Positions 1 through 10,781 of a stretch of DNA of 64,000 bases are shown one piece after another (position 1 is the stretch's first letter; the number at the start of each line of letters is the position of its first letter). Origin of the DNA: Viola odorata (taxonomy: Eukaryota; Streptophyta; Magnoliopsida; Malpighiales; Violaceae); NCBI GenBank assembly GCA_963691705.1, contig OY829545.1:11349444-11413443 (forward strand), read 5' to 3'. The notes beneath the pieces were generated by a model. It was not told where the DNA came from, did not search any database, and saw nothing but the letters and a program-made list of their open reading frames with translations. Both the position numbers and the translations under genes were made by a program.

Positions 1-999
1 TCCTCAAACCCGAAACAAACACCCATCGCCACCGCCACAATCACCCTCGCCAATCACCCTCGCTCACCGCCAATCAACCTCACACCACCACTGTCAACAC
101 CAAAAACCAACCTCCCTGCAAATTAAACCACCCAAACTCACCGGACCGATCCACGGCCAAAACCACCACCCATCAACCCTCTCCTCGCCAGCCACGATCC
201 AATCAAACCGGCCATCAACCATCCACCAACCGAAATCAACCATCCACCAACCGAGATCAGCCACCACCAAACCATCATCACCACTGCACCTCCGTTGTTG
301 TGTGTGTGTTGAGTGTTGTTGCTCCAAGAGCAAAAAAGAAAGAAGAGAGGAGACTCAGGTCGTGAGAAAGAAAGGAAAGAAAGAAAAGAGAGGAGAGAAA
401 AGAAAGAATGGGTTGGGCTGCGGCCCAATAAAGAATAGGAATGGGCCAAAATATGTGCTGATAGGTTTTTAATTAAATCGTGGACTAACTTCTTCGTTTT
501 CTTTTGCAGGTATCGAGTTCGCGATTAACGTCCTGATCGAATGTTTCACCAACTTCAATATTGTTGACAATTTTCTAAACTCAAGTTTTAGAGCTCACTT
601 CTCATTTATTAGAATTGTTAATTTAATTTAATATCTAGCGATGTGCATAATTATTTAGAATCGTTAGAATTCGAATTAATTTGTTTGCATGAAATTAATT
701 TAGATTAATTCATGCTTTAATTTATGCTTACCTTCTTGATGTGTGTTTTAAATGTCTATTTTAATGTATATATTTCATGGGCGGCTTTGACCCCACTCCC
801 TCATTTTAAATTTTGCTTATGCCCATGAATATGCTTTAATTTATGCTTGAATTGTGCGCGATTTCGACCCCACTAATTTATGTAAGTTTTTATTTCATTT
901 TCTTCCTTTTTTGGACCTTAAGTTTAGACATTAGGGTGGCGACTTCATTGATATGTGTGTTTTCTTTCGTCCCCAAATCGCTCGCGACGGTGCGACAAA
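1..999. other. Low-complexity and possible retroelement-derived sequence, no gene
   Basis: The first 300 bases are C/A-rich with a short tandem repeat near 207-262 (units around 'ccatccaccaaccga'). This is followed by an A/G-rich stretch (330-410) and then AT-rich DNA. Two phrases, 'cgaccccactaat' near 866 and 'ggtggcgacttc' near 935 followed by 'gcgacggtgcgaca', resemble wording often seen near the ends of plant Gypsy-type retroelements. That link is a resemblance only. No long open frame, tRNA or transposase motif was seen. Confidence 0.3.
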
Positions 1000-1078
1000 T
1001 ATTGTCAGCGATGACAGATATTTTGCCACCTAATTTGTGATGTGTGAAATTTTTAGTATGTGGTATATTCCTGAATTT

Positions 1079-1243
1079 ATGGTTCTTGCTGTTACAACAA
1101 CCAACCAAGCAGTCACTACTATGAAAATGCTGAGAGAGAACATAAGCAAATATGACCTGGTTATCAGTGATGTTAACATGCCAGACTTTGATGGGTTTAA
1201 GCTGCTTGAGCTCGTCGGGCTCGAAATCGATCTAACTGTCATC
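1079..1243 (+). pseudogene. Type-B response regulator receiver-domain fragment (left arm)
   Basis: The frame reads through about 54 residues of a receiver domain, including 'DLVISDVNMPD' with the phospho-acceptor Asp, and 'DGFKLLELVGLE'. This wording is typical of type-B ARR two-component regulators in cytokinin signalling. The fragment lacks the domain's N-terminal acidic pair, the conserved Lys near its end, and the MYB-like DNA-binding domain. It cannot make a working regulator. Confidence 0.8.
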
Positions 1244-1382
1244 ATTGTAAACAAGAAAACGAATATAGTAAGCAAAACCCGGTTTCGTTTTCTTGTTTGC
1301 AATGTTGGTGATTCTTTCACGGCTGTGATGATTTCGCCAACATTGTAAACAAGAAAACGAAACTGGGTTTTGCTTACTGATG

Positions 1383-1545
1383 CCAGGTAGATCGATTTCG
1401 AGCCCAACGAGCTCAAGCAGCTTAAACCCATTCATGTCTGACATGTTAACATCACTGATAACCAGGTCATATTTGCTTATGTTCTCTCTCAGCATTTTCA
1501 GAGCAGTGACTGCTTGGTTGATTGTTGTAACTGCAAAAACCATGA
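1383..1545 (-). pseudogene. Type-B response regulator receiver-domain fragment (right arm)
   Basis: This is the reverse-oriented partner of 1079-1243. It again reads 'LRENISKYDLVISDVNM' and 'GFKLLELVGLEIDLPG'. It differs by a few residues (SDMNG in place of PDFDG), so the two arms have diverged slightly since the duplication. Same truncation as the other arm. Confidence 0.8.
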
Positions 1546-1650
1546 ATCTCATGTAAAAAATTGACACCGATTAAAAATACCACATACTAAAAAATATCAC
1601 AAATTCGGTGGCAAAATATCTATCATTGCTCACAATATCCGAATTAAAAC

Positions 1651-3259
1651 ACACAGGAGAAAGAAACAAATATAAACTTGAATCAACCAAAACTTGAAAT
1701 CAGAAATTCAGGAATATACATGAGAATATTGAAGCGGAAAACAGGAGAAAAGGAACAAATATATCACATGCAAACATAAACAAGATCACTTTTGAAAAGA
1801 AAAAAATCAAGAGACATCCAAAATCAAGAATCAAGACAATTATCAATAAACATTTAAGGAACAAAGAAGAAGGAAAAGGGGAACAACATACCATGATACT
1901 GGCATTTACGAAGCAAACCTCATTTTCAAGATTTTTTGAAGATTTATGTCATTTAAAGAAATTAATTTCTTAATATTTATATTTTTGTAATTTTTTCCCG
2001 TCAATTTGGATGGTAAATTAGATGGAGCGGGGAGATTGCAGTTCTCGTAAAATTCGTATTTTGAAATCGACTTTTTTTTACTCAGAGAGGTATTTGAATT
2101 TAACTAAAAAATTAAAAGGATTAAATAAAATTACCCTTTAGAAAAAAGTGAAGTGTCACTCAACTGATTTCAGTGACTTATTATTTATTTGAACTCTCTC
2201 GTTAGTCATTAGACTCATTACACGTGATTCTTCTTGGTTCAATTATTAGATCATACATTGATGGTGGTATAGTTGTTTACTCATCTCAATATATACTTAA
2301 ACGAGATAAAAAATATGTTGTATATGTTCATCCTAATATTAAAAAATGTGTCATAAAGTATATTTATAAATTTGATACCGAATTTGATATTTTAATCGGT
2401 ATTTATACATCTTATACTAATTAATAAAAAAACAAATACTCATTGATATGATATTGACAACCTTAGAAAGTGAAGACAGTATTTTGTGGGCCTTCGTTCT
2501 ATTTCATTTGTATAATATATCTCCGTTATGCTGAACATCTTAAATTATACTTGTTATAAATAAGGTAAAGTAATCATAGTTTTTCTAGAGAAATTTTATT
2601 TCTAGCTTTAGAGGTAAGGTCAATTTGACAAATTTAATTACGAAATTTGATTCATCATTTATATTTGATTGTATAAAAATCATTAGAGAAAGTAATTGTG
2701 TAGGTTTAGTTGGAAGAAATTTACAAACATGAGAAGAAATATGAGTTTCTATTAATGCAGTGTTTTATTGAAAAAAAATTATGAATACGGTGACTAAATT
2801 AATTAGATTGAATTTTTTTTACGAATACGAGGACTAAATTAATCGTGCTAAGTTTGGTTATAAATATTTTACGAATATAAGTACTCAATTCATCAATACA
2901 AACACGGGAAGAAATATGAGATTCTAAAAAATGTAGGAGTTTAATTGAAAATATTTTACGTAAATAGGGATTAAATTAACATAGAATCTAAACTAATCAT
3001 TTAGGGTATGATTGAATCTTTTACCAAACAAAAATATTTATGCAGAGATTTGATTGGAAAAATATACATGCAACACTACTCATAGAACTCAGTATGCATT
3101 TGAAGGTAAGCATCATGACTCCTTCAATCACGAACTACACTCACATTTTCACACGTCTTGAGGCTACGCCTCTTTGTGCTTCTCGGCCGTGTTTTAAGTT
3201 GAGCCCTCGAGCGTGTCGTATGTCCGAATCCTCGCACCTCGGCCTAATGCTCACCCTTA
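1651..3259. other. AT-rich intergenic DNA with a degenerate direct repeat
   Basis: No supportable gene. Two degenerate copies of a unit of about 175 bp are visible, starting near 2722 ('acaaacatgagaagaaata') and 2899 ('acaaacacgggaagaaata'). Between and after them the motif 'acgaatacgaggactaaatt' recurs in decayed form. This looks like old transposon debris, but no family could be named. Confidence 0.4.
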
Positions 3260-3783
3260 GGTGGTGTTTGGGGTTCAAGGTTGGCCACCAATCCAACCTT
3301 TTCCCCACCCAAAATGGTCTTTTGGTGTTTGGTAACACCACTCCAATTTATCAATGCCCAAATGGGCTCGCATCCCACCGCAGGAAAAGCAAGGAAATGC
3401 AAGGATTTTGGGCTGGAGCAAATTGCTCCAGCAGGCGGTTGAACTTCCATTTGACACTCTCTCTCTCCCTTTTTTTTTTTTTTATTTCATTTTAATTTTT
3501 TTACTTTATATATTCAACAAAATAAATTAAAAACTATCACAATATAATCTCCATCTCATGATAAGTAATTCTAGATCCATTTTTCCTATTTTTATTAATT
3601 TTTTAAAAATAAGTTTTATACCCTTTATGGTCATTTTACATCCAAACTATAGTTTTGAAAATCTATTTACCAAACACCTCAGGTAGATACCAAACAGCAC
3701 ACTCCATTTCCCAAATGTCGTTTTACCATTGAACTTTTCCCCACTGACCATTTCCAACCTAAACTGGAACGCCAAACAGACCA
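3260..3783. mobile_element. PIF/Harbinger-like MITE (524 bp)
   Basis: Imperfect terminal inverted repeats lie in register: left GGTGGTGTTTGGGGTT, right (complement) TGGTCTGTTTGGCGTT, 11 of 16 matching. They are flanked by TTA on both sides (3257-3259 and 3784-3786). The TTA target and a GTTTGG-bearing terminus are typical of PIF/Harbinger (Tourist) elements. There is no transposase. Subterminal sequence ('ctggagcaaattgctccag' near 3413; 'tcattttac..caaactatag' near 3632) is shared with the 4.2-kb element at 41689-45935, so both belong to one family. Confidence 0.8.
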
Positions 3784-4082
3784 TTAATATAAGATGAGGT
3801 TTTCTTCCGTTATCGAACATAATGCGTGCAAATAACTTTAAAAGAAAAAATGATGAAATTTAAAACCAGAATAAAAAATTACTCAAAAAAATGAAGTAAA
3901 ATTATTTTCCATTTAAATCTAACAAACATGAAATAGTTATTTGTCAATCTGAAGTAGTTCATTTTATAAGAAAATTAATATTTTTACTAATAAATTTGTC
4001 AATTTGACTTCTGATATTTGTTTTTGTTACTTTTGATTTTCTACGGATACACTTTGTATTCAATTAGTTCTCTTCAAAGATA

Positions 4083-4289
4083 CTCTCTTCGGTTTTTATT
4101 AAACGACTTCATGCAAAACGAGGTGGTCCGGATGACTCACTATTTGATCCAAAAAAAATTGTACTTTTTTTTGAACGTACGTTAAAGATTAACGAACGTC
4201 TGAGAAAAAATTCGGAACAAAATTGTTTCAAATAGTGAGTCATCCGGACCACCACGTTTTGCGTGAAATCGTTTAATAAAAATCTGGAG
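4083..4289. mobile_element. Stowaway-type MITE (207 bp)
   Basis: The termini CTCTCTTCGGTTTTTATTAA and its near complement (TTAATAAAAATCTGGAG) are flanked by TA dinucleotides. The interior is a long hairpin with 'gatgactcactatttga' and its complement. This is the standard layout of a Tc1/mariner-derived Stowaway element. It sits upstream of the ROH1-like gene. Confidence 0.8.
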
Positions 4290-4890
4290 TATTTCGGTAC
4301 TTCATTTTCAAGGGTCATATATTTATACTAGTTTAGCGTTTGACTCTCCTGCAAAAACAAAGTTTGTACAATATTTAGGATAAATGCAGAGCCAAAAAAA
4401 TGTCATTTATAAATTGTATAACATATATATATATATTTTTGTTGTTGTTGTTGATTAAAGTATAACATCCTATCAGACAAAAAGTTTAAATATTTAGGAT
4501 AAACGTAGAGCACAACTAGAGCTACTGACAAATGTTAAATGCGATTATGCAGGGGTTGGGTATAATAACTTGACAAATATACCTTGATTGCAGACAAAGC
4601 AAACAATAATCCCTTTTCCTTATCGTTAGAAAGAGAGGAAAAATAGGTTTTTTTCTTTCTTGGTAATCCAATTTCTCTTGTTTCATTTTGCCTCTTTGGG
4701 CCTGGCTGGAATTTGCTTGTGGTGTGGTCTGCCGAAGCGAGAGGCTTTTGTCCTTCGTTGGTTTCAAGATCCACCAATCAACTCCTTTGTTGATGCTCTC
4801 CTCCATCAACTCACCCTCCCTATCTTACTGCTTTTCCAATCTGCGTCTGCTTCTTAAAATACGTTTCTTACAGACATCTTTCATATCCAG

Positions 4891-5303
4891 GTATTTCGTT
4901 CTCTGTCTTTGGCTCTCTTTGCAATTTCTGTTCTTTTTAATCTATTTGAGTTTCACGAGATATTTTGTGATCTGGGTTTTTGAGTCTGGTTGAAATATTT
5001 GCGGGATTTGTGGTTTTTTAGGCTTTGGGTTGACATGATTAGTCCTAATTGCCTGTTTGTTTCATCCGTTCTTGTTAAAGTTTTGATCTTGTTGAAAATT
5101 TATGTATAGTAGTAGCTACCAACATATGGTTGTGGTTTGGACTTTAAAATGTTTTGGATTTTGAATTATGGTGGAATGCTTGAGCTACATATGTTATCAG
5201 AATGGTTTTAAGATTTGATTTAATTAATCTAGTTAACTTTTCTGTCGGGTCCTTGTTTTTTTGGCTAGTTTTGTGAATTGTGTTATATCTTGAGTGTTTC
5301 TCA
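4891..5303 (+). other. Probable 5' UTR intron of the ROH1-like gene
   Basis: A donor (CCAG|gtatttcg) at 4891 and an acceptor (tgtttctcag|GGGAGT) ending at 5303 bracket a T-rich stretch typical of a plant leader intron. The acceptor lies 16 bases before the chosen start codon. The upstream CT-rich block (about 4770-4890) would be the leader exon. Inference from splice signals only. Confidence 0.6.
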
Positions 5304-5319
5304 GGGGAGTCCCGTGACA

Positions 5320-6498
5320 ATGCCCTCTACTGATAATCAGGGACCTTCATCACCATTTCGTTCAATAGGTCGCTCCATCTTTACTCCTAGGCGCGAGCAG
5401 GTTCATTCCATGGAAGCTACCCTTGAATCTAGTGCCCGTGAATTAGACCTTGAATCATTTAATAGCCAGCTTTCAGACAGATTTCAGTTGCTGTCTGTTG
5501 TTAGTTCTGATGAATTGCTCTCTATTGGGTGGATGAAGAAGCTTTTGGATGCATTTTTATGCAGCCATGAAGAATTCAGGGTTATCTTGTTGAAAAACAA
5601 AGACCGGTTCTTGAAACCTCCTTTGGATCATTCGGTTGATGAATATTTTGAAAGGACTGTAAAGGCACTAGATATATGTAATGCTACTCGGGATGGGATT
5701 GAGAAAGTTCGCTTGTGGCAGAGGCATTTGGAGATTGTTCTATGTGCTTTGGATCCTCAGCAGAGGGCAATGGGTGAAGGCCAATTCCGGCGTGCCAGAA
5801 AAGCTTTGATGGACTTGGCACTGGCAATGCTGGATGAAAAGGATTCTGGTAGTATCTTTTCACAGCGGAATAGATCTTTTGGTCGTCATAATGCAAGCAA
5901 GGATCGTCATCAACGCGCACCTGGACATTCTCGTTCACTCTCATGGAGTGTTTCTAGATCCTGGTCTGCAGCCAAGCAGCTACAATCAATTGCCAATAAC
6001 TTGATCCCACCCCGTGCGAGTGATATTGCAGCTACAAATGGGCTTGCACTCCCTGTTTTCACAATGAGTTTTGTGCTCATGTTTGTGTTGTGGACTCTTG
6101 TTGCAGCAATTCCTTGTCAGGATAGGGGCCTTAATATTCATTTTACATTCCCACGTAATTTCACATGGGGTGCTCATCTAAGTTTACTTTATGATAGGAT
6201 TTTGGAGGAATCCAAGAGGAAAGATCGCCGGAACTCTAATGGGTTGCTGAAGGAAATTTATCAGATTGAGAAATGCTCCCGTCATATGACAGACTTAGTT
6301 GATTTGCCTCAATTTCCATTGACAGAGGATCAAAGACAGGATGTTGATCGTGGGGTGCAGGAGCTGGCTTTGGTTTGTGAAACTTTTAAGAATGGCTTGG
6401 ATCCATTGGAGCGCCAAGTCAGGGAGATGTTTCGTAGGATAATGAGTTGCCGAACTGAGGGCCTTGAAATCTTGGGTAACGCAACCCATCCAGTGTAG
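5320..6498 (+). CDS. ROH1: ROH1-like protein (DUF793, BPS1-related)
   Basis: A single coding exon of 392 codons. The start is placed at 5320 (MPSTDNQG), because the open frame upstream of it is leader and a splice acceptor lies at 5303. The N-terminal 'SIFTPRREQVHSMEA', the 'SSDELLSIGWMKKLLDAFL' block and 'DICNATRDGIEKVRLWQ' are characteristic of the plant ROH1/DUF793 family. A Ser/Arg-rich linker (about residues 185-225) precedes a hydrophobic segment at about 240-266 (LALPVFTMSFVLMFVLWTLV) that could be a membrane anchor. Family knowledge: Arabidopsis ROH1 binds EXO70-type exocyst subunits and affects polarised secretion such as seed mucilage deposition. The frame is intact and family length is normal. 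The downstream minus-strand gene converges on it across 4.3 kb. Confidence 0.9.
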   Translation: MPSTDNQGPSSPFRSIGRSIFTPRREQVHSMEATLESSARELDLESFNSQLSDRFQLLSVVSSDELLSIGWMKKLLDAFLCSHEEFRVILLKNKDRFLKPPLDHSVDEYFERTVKALDICNATRDGIEKVRLWQRHLEIVLCALDPQQRAMGEGQFRRARKALMDLALAMLDEKDSGSIFSQRNRSFGRHNASKDRHQRAPGHSRSLSWSVSRSWSAAKQLQSIANNLIPPRASDIAATNGLALPVFTMSFVLMFVLWTLVAAIPCQDRGLNIHFTFPRNFTWGAHLSLLYDRILEESKRKDRRNSNGLLKEIYQIEKCSRHMTDLVDLPQFPLTEDQRQDVDRGVQELALVCETFKNGLDPLERQVREMFRRIMSCRTEGLEILGNATHPV

Positions 6499-8515
6499 TG
6501 GGAGTTTGTAGTTGCTGTTGAGCGATGTACATTTGGGAGTATGTCGATGTATGTTTTGCATGCCTTTTGCAAGAAAGAATGGTTGGCTTGTGATGGTCCG
6601 CGACAATAATGGTTTAGCAGGTACCTTTTTTTTTCCTTCTGTATTTACACTACACATCCTGTAAACATAGTATCTATATTGAAGCATTTTGTTGTGTGGC
6701 GCTCTTCTATTGTTTTATGAAAACATTTCCCCTTTCTGCTCATTAGCTTGCATCCTATTCCTAAGCCTCGAAGTCCCTATACCCTGCTATTGTAGCTTAT
6801 GTTTGTAACATCCTCTTTAACAGTTGTTTTCGCTTCTTGTTAACTACTGGTACATGTACTGTGCTCCCCTTTTCACCACTTCTTCATTTTACAATTCATT
6901 AGGTTCCACTATTGTGGTTCCGTTATTGACCTGTTAGGGTAAAACGGGCATGTGCCGTCTGCGATATAAATATTGCAAACATAACAAGTGCTTTGGTCAC
7001 TTTTCTTGCAAGACTCTCATTCTCCCTTGTCGAGTGCCTTCTAGACTAGCGGAAGTGAGGTTCATTTCGTTTGGTGACTGCATTAAATGTCAGGGCAAGG
7101 CGTAATTGAGGATTAGTGACAGAAGCATCCCATGTCAAGTCAACTCCAGCTGTTTTGAGGATGAAGTTGCCTGTAGTTGCAGGCCAGCTATATGGGAGTT
7201 CTAATATCCTTATTCCTTCTGTTGTTAATTGTTATTAATGCTTGTGAGGGACTTTAAGTTTGTGATGGCCTGCCTGCTCGGTGGTTGTCAGTAGTAAGCT
7301 TGGAATCTTCTATTTTGATGCTCTGTACTGTAAGTTAGTGTTTACCACGGTAAGTTGTGATTTTTACCTACTAGTTTCTTCAATGAATTTGTTTATCCAC
7401 TGCCGGTCTCCTATGATGTGCTGGGACATGGCCAATGTTAGTGCCTGGATAGACTTTCAATGGTTATGGCATTATTGAAATTCCCTAGAGGTCTATTTTT
7501 ACTAACACCAGATGAGATTTTGCATGTGAAACCTTGATCGCCTGGACAAAATGCTTGTGGTTGGTGTAATGAGAAACATACAGCAGAACCACTGCTTGTT
7601 TCTGCAAAACTAGAGCCACATATGGCACATGATTGTTTCCGGAAAGAAAATTCACAATTCAACTTTGAAATTTATATATCATGTGTTCTCTTAAATCCCG
7701 CAAAATGGAGAAAATCATACTGGTAGAGCAATCTTCGTTTGATACCTAATGTTACTTGTATGATGAGGTTAGTTTTTTATTTGGAGGGAAAAAGTGTTAC
7801 ATGAAATGGTACGAGATGATTGACAGAATGGGTAGATGTGAATGGGGGCTTTAATTAGATAACATGGTGTGCTCATGATATGTTCTGCTCACTTACGAAG
7901 TGATAACAGAAATTAAATTGCGACCATATAATATGTTTGGCAGCTACCAAAATTATAAGATCGTGCATATGGGAAAGGGATATTTTGTAGTGCCACAATG
8001 TGACAGTTTAAAACATGTTGGGTTGGCTATTTGGTTCATTAATACCCACTGCTCTTATGTTTATTACTTTGTTTTGATTAAGGAAGTAAAATAATTTTTT
8101 TATTCATAAAAATCGAATCGACGTCTTTTTATATACAGGACGAATTATTTTAGTCTATACTTAACACAAGAATTACTAGAGAGCATAGTATATGGATTTT
8201 TCCTAAGTCACGCTGTACATGTCATTCTTGACAATTTCTTTGAATTAAAAGAAAATGTTAAATCTCACTAAATTTTTAACACATCAATTGGTAAGATGTT
8301 AATATTAAAATGTTATTAAACTTCGTTGTTGATGATTTGACCAACTTAATATTCGAGAACAACACGTACTACTCTTGGTTTTCGCTTGCTCCTTCTTGTA
8401 TTCACAATTCACATACTTTTTTTAGGAAATATTTGAAGAGTTTCTTATTGCTAATTTTTCTCTCTCTTGGTACAAAGACGGGGTGGAGTTCCGAGAAGAA
8501 TATGAACACTTTGTA
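6499..8515. other. ROH1-like 3' UTR and intergenic DNA
   Basis: The first few hundred bases after the stop are 3' UTR. A possible donor at about 6622 (tagcag|gtacct) suggests a spliced 3' UTR variant. GC content stays moderate to about 7700, which fits transcribed non-coding sequence. From 7700 on the DNA is AT-rich with no recognisable gene. Confidence 0.35.
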
Positions 8516-8525
8516 TATAATAATC

Positions 8526-9732
8526 GGCAAAAAAGCATTTGGGAACCCTAAACTCTGGCGTTTTATTTTGTGGGAACTCTCAACTATTTTTTTATTTAAT
8601 CACCCCGATTTCTTTACATTTTGTTTAATCACAACCCTACCATCACGTTTTGCTGATGTGTCACCGTTATGTGCCTCGTCATGTGCTTACTGGATGCCAC
8701 GTCATCAAGACACGTCAGCAACTTGCCACGTCAACAAGACATGTCGGAAGTGTGCAGGGGGTAATTAAATATAAAAAAAGTTAAGGGTTGCAATTAATCA
8801 AAACATTAAAGTTTAAGGTTGTTTTATATCATTTTTCCTAATTTCATTCAATAACTCAAATTCCTCTTTTCCTTTCTTTTTATATAAAACAGTATAATGA
8901 TAATAATAATAATAATAATAAAAATAAAATTGAAATTAATGCTTCATTGCTAGAATTAGAGGTAATTATGATTAATCTAAAATAAGGTTGCCTACAAAAT
9001 AACTTAACAATTAGAGGTAATTATGATTAATCTGATTAATTATGATTATTAATGGATTTTTTGCATGAAGCCCCCGTACTAAAAAAAAAAAAGACTCATT
9101 CCTGAACTATTGGTCAATTGCAAACGCACGTCTCTCTATTAGTCAAACTAACAGACTGTTAGTTTTGACCTTGAATAGCAGGTTACCCAAAAAAAACTTG
9201 TTGTTCCCTTCTTCTTCTTTTTCTTTTTTTTTCTTTAAAAATTCAGAAAAATAATGTAATTAATTTTAAAAATTCAGAAATATAATGTAATTAATTTAAA
9301 AAATCCAAAAAAATACTGTAATTGATTTTAAAAATTCAGAAAAATAATTATTACTCCTTAATTGTATTTATTTTTCGTAACCTTATAACTTCTGTCTTTT
9401 TCTTCCATTTCCATCCAAATAAAAAATAAAAAAGAAACAAAAACAGAAAGTATAATAAAATAAATATGACATAAAACAACCCTAAACTTTATATTTTTAT
9501 TTAATTACCCCCCTGGTTTGATGACGTGGCTTGCTTCTTGATGTGGTTGGGATGATGTGGCATCGAGAAAGTGTATGATGTGGCACATAACAGTGCCACA
9601 TCAGCAAAACGTGACGGTAGGGTTGTGATTAAATAAAATGTAAAGAAATCGGGGGTGATTAAATAAAAAAATAGTTAAGGGTTCCCATAAAATAAAACGC
9701 CAGAGTCCAGGGTTCCCAAATGCCTTTTTGCC
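8526..9732. mobile_element. Mutator-like foldback element with long terminal inverted repeats (1207 bp)
   Basis: The ends are GGCAAAAAAGCATTTGGGAA at left and the complement of a near-identical sequence at right. The inverted repeats run about 260 bases (8526-8790 against 9470-9732) with high identity. A 10-bp target duplication, TATAATAATC, flanks it (8516-8525 and 9733-9742). Long repeats with a 9-11 bp duplication indicate a non-autonomous MULE. The interior is AT-rich with tandem 'aaaaattcagaaaaataatg' units at about 9236-9350. No transposase. Confidence 0.85.
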
Positions 9733-9742
9733 TATAATAATC

Positions 9743-10781
9743 TAGCTGGAAAAAGGAAAGCAACAAAAGAAAAGAGGAGAGTATCTTGAAAAGAAAGGCC
9801 GATTATGTTTCGTAAGATCTTAAAGATTGTGATTTTATTTCATTTATTAAAGATTTTGTTATTCTTGTCACACTTTATTTCGTGATTGTATTGGATCTCA
9901 TTATGAGTAGAATTGTAGACTTACGACTAAACTTATAATTAAGCAGCCTAAATGTTTAGCCAGAAAAACCCTCGTTACGTAACAGTGTTTGTCGACGCAT
10001 ACCACATTGACTCATAAATGGTAGCCCTATTAGTTGGACGATCAAAAAAGAAGGGAGGCAACTGGTTGAAGCAAGTCAGAAGAGCAAACGAAATGAAATT
10101 CACCTAAAATTGATTAGTACATACCGAACCGCAGTTCCTTGCAGGATAGGATCTATTTGCAACTTCCTAACATTATAATAAGAATCTTCCCAGCTTCCCA
10201 GAATGCACTGCAGCTTCGGCCTGAGACGGACAACATTTTGTACATCATTTTCACAGTATGTACATAGCATCGACTCAACCCTGAGGTGGCAGGTCCATAT
10301 AATCCGCGGTGCAGGGATACAGTGTGGCTCAAACATAGTCTCCGCCGGGAGATTTGGCCTCATAGCTTCGATTCTTCCAAAAATCTCAAGGCAGGAAAGG
10401 AGCAGAATTCATCGCAGGGGATGAGCTCCGTTCAAAGAATTTAAAACGTTAACACAAATACCACCATCTTTTCCTCCGTGCCACATGGAACCCTCCTGCT
10501 GCCTTTCATTCATTCATTCTTAGACAAAGCCAGCTTGTCTCCCTTCTTGAGAGGGAAGGGATGCCTTCATTAAGCGGCACTGGAATTTGTAGACAAGTGG
10601 ACCCGAAAAATAGGATTACAACACTGATGTCTGGGGAAGCACAGGAATCCAAAGAGTTGGATCCACACATACGGAACCCCAACAAATAACTGACTCTCTC
10701 CGGGACGGGAGTGAATACCCGATGAATGCTGGGGAAGGTGGAATGAGCAAAAAATGCACTTAATGCAGGTTTCCACCATTG
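9743..10781. other. Intergenic DNA and 3' UTR of the FAM135-type gene
   Basis: The stretch 10130-10781 has gene-like base composition and lies directly downstream of the esterase stop codon, so it is best read as 3' UTR, possibly spliced. Open frames here (for example minus 10100-10363) match no family I know. 9743-10100 is AT-rich spacer. Confidence 0.4.

Larger units (their letters stand above)
1000..1650. repeat. Large inverted duplication (hairpin) built from a response-regulator gene fragment
   Basis: The left arm (about 1000-1312) and right arm (about 1333-1650) are reverse complements at high identity around a centre near 1322. Outer ends match ('agatattttgccacc' against its complement near 1610). 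The middle of each arm carries the same response-regulator coding stretch, and the inner ends share 'aacaagaaaacga'. The left arm has about 25 extra bases near 1240-1268 and the right arm about 25 extra near 1550-1580, so the duplication is not brand new. A transcript across it would fold into a stem of roughly 300 bp. No terminal motif or target duplication was found that would make it a known MITE family. Confidence 0.85.

Noticed and set aside
3040..3495. 151-codon plus-strand open frame
   Set aside because: It runs across the left boundary and into the PIF-like MITE at 3260-3783, and its sequence is low complexity with no family resemblance.
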